Assembly (NCBI GenBank): GCA_963811335.1
Contig: CAWERB010000023.1
Coordinates: forward strand, 434,001 to 498,000
DNA: 64,000 bases
Origin: Trebonia sp963811335
GTDB taxonomy: Bacteria > Actinomycetota > Actinomycetes > Streptosporangiales > Streptosporangiaceae
Direction of reading: 5' to 3'
A program made the position numbers and the translations under genes. This document shows positions 28,039 through 36,836 of this stretch, piece after piece; positions within the stretch are counted from its first letter, which is position 1, and each line of letters opens with the position of its first letter. The notes under the pieces are model-generated. The model searched no databases. It was given only the letters and a program-made list of their open reading frames with translations, and was not told the DNA's origin.

Positions 28039-28055
28039 TATCGATGGGCTCGATA
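28039..28055. promoter_or_regulatory. LysR-type operator, copy 1
   Basis: Perfect palindrome TATCGA-N5-TCGATA with an internal T-N11-A, the classic LysR-family binding pattern. It lies 22 bases before the LysR start and 80 bases before the divergent hydroxylase start, ideal for autoregulation and control of the leftward operon. The same arms and spacing recur at 28985. Confidence 0.75.
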
Positions 28056-28077
28056 GATGCAGGCCGGGAGGGGGTTC

Positions 28078-28983
28078 ATGAACCTGAAGAACGCGGACCT
28101 GAACCTACTGGTAGCGCTGGACGTGCTGCTGGCGGAGCGCAACGTCACCAAGGCGGCCGAGCGGCTGTCGCTCGGGCAGCCCGCGACCAGCGCGGCGCTC
28201 CGCCGGCTGCGCCGCATGTTCCACGACCCCCTGCTGGTCCGCCGGGGCCGGGCGATGGAGCTGACCCCCCTCGCCCAGACGCTGGTCACTCCCGTGCGCG
28301 AGGTCCTCCAGGGGATCGACGGCCTGCTGTCGGTCCGGCCGGAGTTCAATCCCGCGTGCGACAAGCGGTCCTTCAGCGTACTGGCCAGCGACTATGTCGC
28401 TTTGATCCTGATCCGTCCGCTACTGGCCAGATTCGACGCGATCGCCCCGAACATCCGGGTGTCGGTGTTCCCGCTCACCCTGCCGATGCACAGCATGCTC
28501 AGCCGGGGCGAGGTCGATCTGGTGCTGTTCCCGATCGAAGTGGACCCGAGCATGCGGGCCTTCCCGCACCGCACGCTGTTCACCGACCGCTACGTCTGCA
28601 CCGTCTGGAAGCAGCATCCGGAAGTCGGCGACGAGATCACCCTGGACATGCTCAGCCGGCTTCCGTACCTGTCGTACACCAACGTGAAGTTCCCTTCGTC
28701 GGCGGACGCACAGCTCGACGAGGCGGGTATCGAGCGGCGGCACGAGGTCTCTACGGGGTCCTTCGTGGTGTCGCCGTTGATGCAGCGCGGCACCCGGCTG
28801 GTCGCGCTGCATCTCGAGCGACTGGCCCGGGCCTTGCAGCAGGCGGCTGAGATTCGCATACTCGAGCCCCCGCTGCCGCTGAAGCCCATCACCGAGGTGA
28901 TGTTCTGGCACCAGCGGTCCGAGGAGGATCCGGCCCACCGGTGGCTGAGGGAGGAAGTCACGGCGATGGCCGCGAACATCTGA
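28078..28983 (+). CDS. LysR-family transcriptional regulator of the catabolic block
   Basis: A 301-residue LTTR. The N-terminal winged helix-turn-helix is clear (LKNADLNLLVALDVLLAERN, then VTKAAERLSLGQPATSAALR, residues about 2-45), followed by the linker helix and an effector domain with two alpha/beta lobes (FSVLASDYVALILIRPLLAR onward). It resembles the NodD/NahR/LinR group, whose ligands are aromatic acids. ATG 28078 is preferred to an upstream start at 28057 because GGGAGGGGG precedes it. It is flanked by two identical-arm palindromes, so it probably controls its own gene, the leftward hydroxylase-importer-dioxygenase operon and the rightward hydrolase operon. Confidence 0.92.
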   Translation: MNLKNADLNLLVALDVLLAERNVTKAAERLSLGQPATSAALRRLRRMFHDPLLVRRGRAMELTPLAQTLVTPVREVLQGIDGLLSVRPEFNPACDKRSFSVLASDYVALILIRPLLARFDAIAPNIRVSVFPLTLPMHSMLSRGEVDLVLFPIEVDPSMRAFPHRTLFTDRYVCTVWKQHPEVGDEITLDMLSRLPYLSYTNVKFPSSADAQLDEAGIERRHEVSTGSFVVSPLMQRGTRLVALHLERLARALQQAAEIRILEPPLPLKPITEVMFWHQRSEEDPAHRWLREEVTAMAANI

Positions 28984-28984
28984 A

Positions 28985-29001
28985 TATCGACGTGATCGAT
29001 A
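28985..29001. promoter_or_regulatory. LysR-type operator, copy 2
   Basis: Second TATCGA-N5-TCGATA palindrome, immediately after the LysR stop and 50 bases before the first start codon of the rightward operon. Arms and spacer length are identical to copy 1; only the 5-base spacer differs (CGTGA against TGGGC). Confidence 0.75.
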
Positions 29002-29050
29002 ACTCCGATCACGAAGGCGCGGCTTCCGGGGCGGCGGTGCCAGCCCTAGC

Positions 29051-29995
29051 GTGACGGATATGTCGTTCGCACTGGCGCGTTTCCGCGGCCCGGATGGCGC
29101 CGCCTTCGCTGGCGCGGTCGTGGGCGAGGACGTGATACCGCTGTCCAGCCTGCTGCCTGGTGTCCAGGACATCGCTGACGCACTGGCGGACTGGCCGTCC
29201 GCCTTCAGTTCCCTGGCCGATGCTGTTCCGTCGACCGGCCGCGGAGCGATGGTGCCGCTCAGCGGCCTGAAGGTCCTTCCCCCGGTGCTTCCCCGGCAGG
29301 TGTTTCAGAGCGGCGCCAACTACCGTACCCACGTGATCGACCTGGTGGCGGCGCGGGAAGGAGACACCCCGGAGATCCGCTCCCGGGCCGCGGCGATGAT
29401 GGACGAGCGCGCCCGGAATGACCAGCCCTATGTCTTCATCGGGCTGCCGAGCGCCTTGTGCGGCCCGTATGACGACGTGACCTTGCCGGCGACCGGGACC
29501 GAACACGACTGGGAACTCGAACTGGCCGCCGTGATGGGCCGCCCGGCCTACCGTGTCTCGCGCCACGACGCGCTCGACTACGTGGCCGGGTACACCATTG
29601 TCAACGACATCACCACCCGCGACCGGGTCTTCCGCCCGGACCTGCCGGGTATCGGCTCCGACTGGCTGGCCGCGAAGAACGCGCCCACGTTCCTGCCCGC
29701 GGGCCCGTGGCTGGTGCCCGCCGCCTTCATCGACGATCCGATGAAGCTGCAGATAACGCTCAGCCTCAACGGCGAGGTGATGCAGGACGAGTCGACGCAG
29801 GACATGATCTTTGACCTGCCCAGGCTCATCGAGCACACCTCGGCCATCACCACGCTGCTGCCCGGCGACCTGCTGCTGACCGGCTCCCCCGCGGGCAACG
29901 GCGCCTCCCGCGGCCGGTTCCTGCGGCCCGGGGACGTCATGGAGGGCACCATCACCGGCCTCGGCCGTCAGCGCAACCGGTGCGTGCGCCCGTGA
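29051..29995 (+). CDS. Fumarylacetoacetate hydrolase-family protein
   Basis: A 314-residue FAH-family enzyme. The metal-binding carboxylates appear in HDWELELAAVMG (Glu-x-Glu) and the Asp in TIVNDITTRDR; the substrate loop QSGANYRTHVIDL precedes them and LLTGSPAGNGASRGRFL closes the active site. The family hydrolyses or decarboxylates C-C bonds in ring-fission products, or hydrates 2-oxopent-4-enoate. Start may be GTG 29051 or ATG 29060. The stop overlaps the next start (GTGA at 29992-29995). It is the first gene of the rightward operon and probably acts on the product of the dioxygenase encoded opposite. Confidence 0.88.
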   Translation: MTDMSFALARFRGPDGAAFAGAVVGEDVIPLSSLLPGVQDIADALADWPSAFSSLADAVPSTGRGAMVPLSGLKVLPPVLPRQVFQSGANYRTHVIDLVAAREGDTPEIRSRAAAMMDERARNDQPYVFIGLPSALCGPYDDVTLPATGTEHDWELELAAVMGRPAYRVSRHDALDYVAGYTIVNDITTRDRVFRPDLPGIGSDWLAAKNAPTFLPAGPWLVPAAFIDDPMKLQITLSLNGEVMQDESTQDMIFDLPRLIEHTSAITTLLPGDLLLTGSPAGNGASRGRFLRPGDVMEGTITGLGRQRNRCVRP

Positions 29996-30999
29996 CCACC
30001 GTGGATGTGCACGCGCACACGATCGTGCCGGAGATCTTCCCGCTGGCCGCCGGGCAGCCGGGCTACCGCGACGAGCAGGACCAGCAGCTACGGACCTTCG
30101 GCCGCGAATCCGTGGAGCGCAACGCCAGGCTCGCCGCCGGCGACTACGCCCCGCTGCTCAGCGACCTGGGCAGCAGGCTGAAGGCGATGGACGCGGCCAG
30201 GATCGATATCCAGGCGGTGAGCGTCATCCCCACGCAGTACCACTACTGGGCCGACCGGGCGCTGGCGAGCGAGATCGTCAGCGCCGTCAACGAGCACATC
30301 GCGGCGATGGCACGCGAGCAGCCGGACCGCCTCGTCGGCCTGGCCACCGTCGCCCTTCAGCATCCTGACCTAGCTGCCGCGCAGCTGACCGAAGCGGTCG
30401 GGCGGCTGGGCCTGCGGGGGGTGGAGATCTCAACGAGCGCGGCCGGCCGCGATTTCTCCGATCCCTTCTTCGAGCCCTTCTTCGCCGCCGCCGCCGAGCT
30501 TGGCGCCTTCGTTTTCATCCACCCGTGGGGCTGCTCCCTCGGGGAGCGGCTGAGTTCGTGGTACCTGGGCAACATCATCGGCCAGCCCGCCGAGACCACG
30601 CTCGCGCTGTCCCACCTGATCTTCGGCGGGGTACTGGACCGGCACCCGGACCTGATCGTCTGCGCCGCGCACGGCGGCGGTTACCTGCCCCAGTACATTG
30701 GCCGCGCCGACCACGCCTACTCGGTACGCCAGGAAAGCGCCACCATGAAACGGCCGCCAAGCGCCTACCTGCACCAGTTGTACTTCGACTCTCTCGTCTA
30801 CACGCCGGGAACGGCCAGGCAGCTTATCGACGTCGCGGGCGCGGGCCATGTCCTGATCGGCACGGACTACCCGTTCGACATGGGAGTCACCAACCCGGTC
30901 GCCCGCCTCGACGCGGTGCCCGGGCTGAGCGGCGAGGAACGGGCCGCCATCGCCGGCGGCACAGCGGCACGGCTCCTGCGGATCGAGGCGGTGGACTAA
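29992..30999 (+). CDS. Amidohydrolase-2 family decarboxylase (ACMSD-like)
   Basis: A 335-residue metal-dependent TIM-barrel protein. DVHAH near the N-terminus gives the first HxH pair (residues 7 and 9), IHPWG and CAAHGGGYLPQYIGR give further His ligands, and IGTDYPFDMG carries the catalytic Asp. This matches the aminocarboxymuconate-semialdehyde/resorcylate decarboxylase branch, non-oxidative decarboxylases of aromatic or ring-opened acids. GTG 29992 is chosen over 29980 because of the 4-base overlap with the FAH stop. The stop shares one base with the next start (TAATG). The exact substrate is unknown. Confidence 0.88.
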   Translation: MTTVDVHAHTIVPEIFPLAAGQPGYRDEQDQQLRTFGRESVERNARLAAGDYAPLLSDLGSRLKAMDAARIDIQAVSVIPTQYHYWADRALASEIVSAVNEHIAAMAREQPDRLVGLATVALQHPDLAAAQLTEAVGRLGLRGVEISTSAAGRDFSDPFFEPFFAAAAELGAFVFIHPWGCSLGERLSSWYLGNIIGQPAETTLALSHLIFGGVLDRHPDLIVCAAHGGGYLPQYIGRADHAYSVRQESATMKRPPSAYLHQLYFDSLVYTPGTARQLIDVAGAGHVLIGTDYPFDMGVTNPVARLDAVPGLSGEERAAIAGGTAARLLRIEAVD

Positions 31000-31907
31000 T
31001 GTACGGCGAGGTCACGGAGGTCAGCGAGGGTGTCTACGCGTACATCCAGCCAGACGGGACCTGGTACCTCAACAACACCGGTTTCCTGGTTGACTCGCAC
31101 GGCGTGATCTCGGTCGACGCGACCTCCACGGAGCGCAGAACCCGGGCCTACCTGGACGCGATCGCGAAGGTGACGCCCCAGCCGGTCCGCACCCTGGTGA
31201 ACACCCACCATCACGGCGACCACACCTACGGCAACGGCCTGTTCGCCGGGGCCACCATCGTGGCGCACGAGCGCTGCCGCGCGGAGGTGCTCGCCCTTGC
31301 CCCGCCCGCGAACACCGGCATATTCACCGATGTCGACTGGGGGGACTTGCGGCTGGCGCCGCCTTTCCTCACCTACGACACCGGCGTGACCTTGTGGTCG
31401 GGAGACCTGCGGTGTGACGTCCGGTACGTGGGCACGCCCGCCCACACCACGAACGACTCGATTATCTGGATCCCTAGCCGGTCCGTGCTGTTCGCCGGCG
31501 ACTTGCTGTTCAACGGCGGCACGCCTTTCCTGCTGCTCGGCTCGGTCACCGGCTCGATCGAGGTGCTCGAGCAGGTGGTCCGCCCGCTCGGCGCGGTCAC
31601 CATCGTGCCCGGCCACGGCCCGGTCTGCGGGCCGGAGCTGATCGAGGACGCGCTCGGCTACCTGCGCTTCATCCAGGGCCTGGCCCGTGCGGGGAGCGCC
31701 GCCGGCCTGTCCCCGCTGGATGCCGCCCGCCAGGCCGACCTAGGTTCCTACGCGGCATGGACGGATGCCGAACGGATCGTTGGGAATCTCCACCGGGCCT
31801 ACCTGGAACTGACGGGTGCCGAACGGGGCGCGCCGATCGATGCCGCCCCGGCGCTACGCGACATGGTTACCTACAACGGGGGCCGCCCGCTCACCTGCCA
31901 CGCCTGA
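30999..31907 (+). CDS. Metallo-beta-lactamase-fold hydrolase
   Basis: A 302-residue MBL-fold enzyme. The signature NTHHHGDHTYGN supplies His70, His72, Asp74 and His75; PAHTTNDSI, VLFAGDLLF and IVPGHGPVCG give the remaining His and bridging Asp of a two-metal site. The opening YAYIQPDGTWYLNNTGFLV is typical of the glyoxalase II/quinoprotein-hydrolase-like group. It is coupled to the amidohydrolase by a one-base overlap. A hydrolase acting on a lactone, thioester or ester intermediate of the same pathway is plausible but not shown. Confidence 0.88.
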   Translation: MYGEVTEVSEGVYAYIQPDGTWYLNNTGFLVDSHGVISVDATSTERRTRAYLDAIAKVTPQPVRTLVNTHHHGDHTYGNGLFAGATIVAHERCRAEVLALAPPANTGIFTDVDWGDLRLAPPFLTYDTGVTLWSGDLRCDVRYVGTPAHTTNDSIIWIPSRSVLFAGDLLFNGGTPFLLLGSVTGSIEVLEQVVRPLGAVTIVPGHGPVCGPELIEDALGYLRFIQGLARAGSAAGLSPLDAARQADLGSYAAWTDAERIVGNLHRAYLELTGAERGAPIDAAPALRDMVTYNGGRPLTCHA

Positions 31908-31921
31908 CTCAGGAGGATCGC

Positions 31922-32690
31922 ATGCGCTGGTCAACCTACATCTCCCCGGCCGGTGGCGGTGAGCGCGCCGGGCTGCTGCGAGGTGACGAAATCTACGGGC
32001 TGCGCGAGCCGGAATCGCTGCTTGAACTGCTAGGCGACGACGGCGGGGAGCGGTTGAACGCCGCCCGTTCCGCTGTTCTACTTCACCAACCCCGCCGCGG
32101 TCCGCGGGCCTGCCGATGACGTACCGATAGCGCCAGGTTCTGAGCGCTTCGACTACGAGCTTGAGGTGGCGGCCGTCGTCGGCCGCGGCGGCTCGGACCT
32201 CGACCCGCGCACCGCCGAGGAGCACATCGCCGGATTCACGGTCATGTGCGACTGGTCGGCCCGCGACCTCCAGCAGCGTGAGCAGCGAGGGAACCTGGGG
32301 CCGGCCAAGGGCAAGGACACCGCCACCAGCTTCAGCGGCTTCCTGGTCACGCCCGATGAGCTCGAGCCGTACCTCGCCGGCAACGCCTACCGGCTCGAGA
32401 TGGCCGCCTCGGTCAACGGCAAGCTTTACAGCAAGGGCAACCTCGCCGACATCTACTGGCGGTTCGGGGAACTGCTCGCCTACGCCTCTCGCGGCACGAC
32501 ACTGCGCCCCGGGGACATCATCGGCAGCGGCACCGTCGGCGGCGGCTGCCTCCTCGAGTTGTCCGCCCGGCACGGGCCGGAGGCCTACCCCTGGCTCCAG
32601 CCGGGGGACATCGTGCGGCTGGAGGTCGCGGAACTGGGGATCATCGAATCCGCGCTCGTGCCCGGCCCGCCGGTCATCCCGCTCCGGTGA
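31922..32690 (+). pseudogene. Second FAH-family protein, internal deletion plus frame change
   Basis: The start (ATG 31922 after AGGAGG) gives the usual N-terminal cap, MRWSTYISPAGGGERAGLLR through LLGDDGGERLNAAR. Around 32075 the sequence jumps to LFYFTNPAAVRGPADDVPIA in another frame and then runs cleanly through the catalytic core (FDYELEVAAVVGR, with the Glu-x-Glu; LLVTPDELEPY; GDIIGSGTVGGGC) to TGA 32690. Compared with the family, roughly 60 residues that include the first substrate loop are missing at the junction, so this is a deletion and not just an indel. As it stands the gene cannot make a working enzyme. The stop overlaps the next start (GTGA). Confidence 0.75.
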
Positions 32691-32902
32691 CGCCAAGCCA
32701 AGCGCGGAGCGCGCGAGTCGCCCTGGTCACCGGCGGCTCGCGCGGCATCGGCCGCGAGACCGCCTTTGCCCAGGCGGCGGCCAGCTCGCCGTTCGGACGC
32801 CTGGGCACTCCGGCGGATATCGCGGAGGTGGCCGCGTTCCTCGCCGGGCCGGGCCGTTGGGTCAACGGCCAGGTCATCTACGCCAACGGCGGCGTCGCCT
32901 GA
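32687..32902 (+). pseudogene. Short-chain dehydrogenase remnant with in-frame internal deletion
   Basis: A 71-codon open frame that is both ends of an SDR joined together: RVALVTGGSRGIGRETA (the NADP-binding TGxxxGIG motif, residues 10-26) runs directly into SPFGRLGTPADIAEVAAFLA and WVNGQVIYANGGVA, the normal C-terminal end. About 170 residues are missing, including NAG, the catalytic Ser and YxxxK, so it cannot be catalytic. The deletion keeps the frame. GTG 32687 overlaps the FAH-2 stop, so the gene was once the last member of the rightward operon. Confidence 0.75.
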
Positions 32903-32944
32903 AGTGGCGAACTCAACGATGGCAAGTACGGCCGCTTGGCGGTT

Positions 32945-34697
32945 TCAGGCGCGGCCGGTGCCGACGGCCAGTGGCGGGGACCAGGCGGCGGGGTCGGCCG
33001 GGTCGGGCGGTGCGGTGCGGCAGATGACGTAGTGGCGCGGGGTGATGGCTGTCGGGTGGTGCGTGAGGGCGGCCATGCAGCGGGCGTGCGCCTGTTCCGG
33101 GGTGCGGACGGCGTCGGTGGCGACCAGGCAGGCGACCAGCTGGCGGCCGCTGGCCGACGCGAAGACGCGGGCCGCCGCGGGCGCGGCGGCCTCGTCCACC
33201 AGGCGCTGCACGTCGGCTACATCGACCCGGCAGTGGTCGGCCAGTATCCGGTCCGGGGTGCCGGCGAGAGGTTCCAGCCCGATGATTTCGGGCATCCGGC
33301 TGCCGGGCACGTCACCGTGCGCGGCTGCCACCAGCAGTCGTTCGGCGGCCAGCAGCACCGACTCCAGCTCGGCCCGCGGCAGCAGGCCGGCGTCGGCGTT
33401 CCACACGTCCAGCCGCAGGCAGCCGTCGATCTGGTTGAGGCGGAACTGGAGCGGATTTCCGCTGACCGGTGCCGGCCGCCACCGCAGCTGCGTCCGGGCG
33501 AGCGCGACGTCGAACCGCTCGGGCTGGAACCTGACACCAGCGGTCAGTCCGGACCACGACTCAGGGACCAGGCTGTTGAACCACGGGTCGTAGTTGAAAC
33601 GCAGGCCCCGTTCGTGCTCGGCCAGTTCGTTCATGGCAGTCCGTTTTACCGTGTCGTACCTCCCGTGCCAGGCTCGCCTCCATCACCTTCGTCCAGGTGT
33701 GGCCGGCCAGCTCGTCGAAACTTCTCCCGGCGATCTCGACGGCGGCGATGGAAGTCTGGGTCAGGGAGCCGACGTAGTTCACCAGGTGGCGCTCGAAACG
33801 GTTGCTAGACACCACGGGAAACACCAGCTCCGGGTAGCTGGCGCGGCGGGCGACCACGGCGCAGATGGCCGCGAGCACGACGCTGGACCGGCTGGTCCGG
33901 GTGCGCGCCGCCACTCGCCGCACGGCCATCGCGGCGGCCTCCGACGACAGCTCGACCACCAGCGACTCGCCGCTGGGCCGGGCGCCCGGCAACGTGTACA
34001 GGCAGCGGGGGAGCCGCCGCGACTGCTCCCTCTGGTGGTCCAGTGCCGCCTCAGTCCTGCATTTGTCGGCCGGCGTCGCCTCCAGCCCGGCCTGGTCCAG
34101 CGGCTGGTGGCCGGGCCGGCCGACCGGCCGTCGCGCGGGATCGCCCAGCAGGCCGGCGAAGTCGCGCCTGAGAACCTCGATCGCCCCGTGGTCCACCGCC
34201 AGGTGAGTGAACCCGGCGGCGCACGCGATGACCCGGTCGCCCGCGTCCGGGGCGATGGCCACCGCCATGCGCAATGGATGCCGCCCCGGATCGAGCGACT
34301 CGCGCAGCCATCGGACGAGTGCTTCGGCTACCGCGGGCCGATCCCGCGGTTCCCACTGTCCCTCGCCGAGCGAACAGACTTCCAGCAGCTGGACACCGGC
34401 CGCCGCGACCCGCTGGCGCGGCTGCGCGCCGGGCAGGTAGCTGGTGCGCAGGCTCTCGTGCCGCGCGATCAGCACCGCGGCCGCCTCGGCCACGTCGTCG
34501 ACGGACACCACCGCCGGCACCGGGAGCTCGACGCACAAGATCGCGTAGAGGTGGTCCGGGGTCTGGCTCAGCCAGTTGTAGATGTCGAGCTGGCCCAAGG
34601 TGAGCGGTGCCTCGCCGGCCCGCTCCCCGCTGAACTCGACCGGAACCGACCGCACCGGGGTCAGCCGCACGCGGCGCCTACCGGTTCCGGTGCTCAC
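32945..34697 (-). pseudogene. Stand-alone NRPS condensation-domain protein, one frameshift
   Basis: The first frame (from 34697) gives the N-terminal lobe: LTLGQLDIYNWLSQTPDHLY, ESLRTSYLPG, and FTHLAVDHGAIEVL, which stands where condensation domains have HHxxxDG. Near 33640 a +1 shift leads to MNELAEHERGLRFNYDPWFN and the C-terminal lobe to 32945. Joined, it is ~580 residues, a free condensation (or acyltransferase-like) domain without adenylation or carrier domains. Such proteins join acyl or aminoacyl groups on carrier proteins. There is no NRPS gene in the window. It lies 66 bases downstream of the metallohydrolase on the same strand. Confidence 0.7.
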
Positions 34698-34763
34698 ACC
34701 TGTTCAGCCTATCAGCTCGCGAAGCTCGCCAGCCAGGTGCTCGCCTGTGCTGCACGGGCCGGC

Positions 34764-35417
34764 CTAGAAGTTGACGGGCGTTCCCTTGGGGAGCCGGACG
34801 AAGGGTGAGCCGGTGCCTGGGGCGAAGGGCGGCGTCCGGTCCTGGACGAGGAAGCCGTCTGCGCCGGCCAGGCCCTGCGCGTCCAGGCCGGTGTCATGGA
34901 CGGGGGACGCTTGCTTCGGCTCGACCTGCCGGATGAAGTCGATGGCGTACCCGAACTTGGTGTAGAGCCCGAACTCGGGGACGAACAGCAGGTCGACGGG
35001 CGCGTGGGGGTCGGTGTAGGCGTCGCCGGGGTGGAAGACCCGGTCCTCGAACAGGAAGCCGGTGTTACGGACCCGGGTGACGTCGGGGTGGATGGGCGCG
35101 TGCCACTCGCCGTGGCCGTGGACCTTGATCCCGCCGACGGTGAACGCGTCGCCGCGACCGATCACGTGCACGGTGGCCCCGGAGCCTTCCAGGAGCGCGG
35201 CGACGTCCTTGTTGGTCCAGACTCGGCAGTCCGGGCCGGGTCTCAGCCGGCCCGCGATGAGGCTGGGCAGGAAGTGGTCGGCGTGCTGGTGGGTAATCAG
35301 CACGGCGTCCGCGTCGTCGAGGGCGTTGGCCGGCGCGACGATGCCCGGGTCGATGACCGCGACGAAGCCGTCCTTCTCGAGGCGGAAGCAAGAGTGGCCC
35401 AGCCAGGTGAGCTGCAT
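34764..35417 (-). CDS. Metallo-beta-lactamase-fold hydrolase (UlaG/L-ascorbate-lactonase-like group)
   Basis: A 217-residue protein that starts directly with the fold, MQLTWLGHSCFRLEKDGFVA, and carries ITHQHADHFLPS (His43, His45, Asp47, His48), GHGEWHAPIH and FHPGDAYT. This is the short UlaG-like or YtnP-like architecture with a two-metal site. ATG 35417 has AGGGAAGAG upstream; an open frame extends further to 35636 but is Ala/Arg-rich and without homology. Natural substrate unknown. It may be cotranscribed with the condensation-domain gene that follows. Confidence 0.85.
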   Translation of the reverse strand: MQLTWLGHSCFRLEKDGFVAVIDPGIVAPANALDDADAVLITHQHADHFLPSLIAGRLRPGPDCRVWTNKDVAALLEGSGATVHVIGRGDAFTVGGIKVHGHGEWHAPIHPDVTRVRNTGFLFEDRVFHPGDAYTDPHAPVDLLFVPEFGLYTKFGYAIDFIRQVEPKQASPVHDTGLDAQGLAGADGFLVQDRTPPFAPGTGSPFVRLPKGTPVNF

Positions 35418-35681
35418 GGGACTCTTCCCTGATCGGTAGGGGCTGGTCAGCAGAATAGGCGCCGCTGCCGCCTGGCGGCTGTCGCAGCGGCCACCCGGGC
35501 GCGGAGCGGGTCTGGCGGCGAGGGCGGTGCCGGGACGGGCGGCCGTCGCCGCTGCGGTGGCACGGGATCGCGGCGAGGCCGGAGAGCAGCAGGCGACGTC
35601 GGCTGAATTCGGGACGAGGGAAGCTGATTCGGGCATGGCTGACTCCAGGTGAGAGACGCTAGCGGAGACTGGCTCGGGCCG

Positions 35682-36688
35682 TCAGGCGTCGAGGGTGCGG
35701 GGAGGCCGAAGCGGGCGAGGTTGCTGTTGTCAAAGCGGGTGATCGCGCTGACCGGCGGCCAGACAAGGTGAGGACCATCAGGCCGTTAGCGTGCAGGACG
35801 GCGGAGCGGGGGTCGTTCACGTAGATGCCGAACGCCGGCTGGCCGTTCGCGCGGGTGGCCACGAGCCGGTAGCGCAGTCCCCGGCCGAACAGCAGGGACA
35901 GCGCCCGCCCGGCTACCTCACGGCCCTGGTACTCGAAGGGCGCGGGCGGCATCGTCAGCCACACGTCCTCGGCCAGCAGGCTGATGATGGCGTTCACGTC
36001 GCCCGACGCGTACGCCGCGGTCAGCTGCCGTACCAGTTCACGCTCGGCGGGCGAGCCGGGCGCGGGCGACGGCTCGCGGTCCGGCGCGCCCGCGGACCGC
36101 ATCCGTCAGGGTGGCCCGACCGCGCTTGAGCGCGCTGGCTACCGAATCGGTCGTGACCTGGAGGATGCCCGCGGCCTCGGCCCGGCTGAAGCCGAGCACG
36201 TCGCACAGCACGAGGACGGCGCGCTGGCGGGGCGGCAGCAGTTGCAGCGCCGTGATGAACGCCAGGGAGATCGCCTCGGTGGCCTCATACCGTGCCTCCG
36301 GTCCCGGCTCGGTGCTGGTGAGCTGGTCGAGCAGCAGGTCGGGGTACGGTTCTAGCCAGGGCACATCGCCCAGCCGGGTCGGCTCGGGCGGGTCGGGCCA
36401 GGACTGCGGGCCGTCCATCGTCACCCTCCGGCTAGTGGCGCGCAGGGTATTGAGGCAGCGGCTGGTGGCGACCCGGTAGAGCCAGGTGCGGACCGAGGCC
36501 CGTTCTTCGAAGCCCCCGAGCCCGCGCCAGGCGGCCAGCAGCGTCTCCTGGAGCGCGTCCTCGGCGTCCTGGGCGGAGCCGAGGATCCGGTAGCAGTGGA
36601 CCTGCAGCTCGTGCCGGTAGGGGTCGACAAGCTCGCGGAACGCTTCCTGGTCGCCGGCCCGGGCCCGGGCCGTCAAGTCCGCCGTCAC
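35682..36688 (-). pseudogene. sigG-like: SigG-type ECF sigma factor with SnoaL-like tail, three frameshifts
   Basis: GTG 36688 (AAGGA upstream) opens TADLTARARAGDQEAFRELV, region 2 (YRHELQVHCYRILGSAQDAE through TWLYRVATSRCLNTL) and region 4 (LPPRQRAVLVLCDVLGFSRA). Near 36090 a +1 shift gives RSAGAPDREPSPAPGSPAER and the SnoaL domain; two further one-base losses, near 35752 and 35702, are needed to read VSAITRFDNSNLARFGLP and the normal RTLDA end with TGA at 35684-35682. Joined length is ~335 residues, as for SigG. It is divergent from the MMPL exporter with 148 bases between starts, and a second decayed copy lies on the far side of that exporter. Confidence 0.8.
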
Positions 36689-36732
36689 GGTGGGTTCCTT
36701 CCATTCGCTGAGTTCCTTCCCTCCGGTCGCCT

Positions 36733-36746
36733 GTACTGACACCGCC
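36733..36746 (-). promoter_or_regulatory. Conserved motif upstream of the SigG-type gene, copy 1
   Basis: GGCGGTGTCAGTAC on the minus strand, 44 bases before GTG 36688. The same 14 bases occur at the equivalent place before the decayed second sigma copy. The TGTCA core resembles -35 elements reported for ECF sigma factors, so autoregulation is plausible. Confidence 0.45.
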
Positions 36747-36758
36747 GCCCCCGCGATC

Positions 36759-36778
36759 GGGGCGGTACGGACCGCCCC
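36759..36778. promoter_or_regulatory. Perfect inverted repeat in the SigG-MMPL intergenic region
   Basis: GGGGCGGT-ACGG-ACCGCCCC: 8-base arms with a 4-base loop, 58 bases before the MMPL start. It may be an operator or an RNA hairpin in the exporter leader. Confidence 0.5.
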
Positions 36779-36836
36779 GTTTCCCGGTGCCCTGGTGTCT
36801 GCCTTGCCGACACCCCCATCCGAGGAGACCGTTGAC

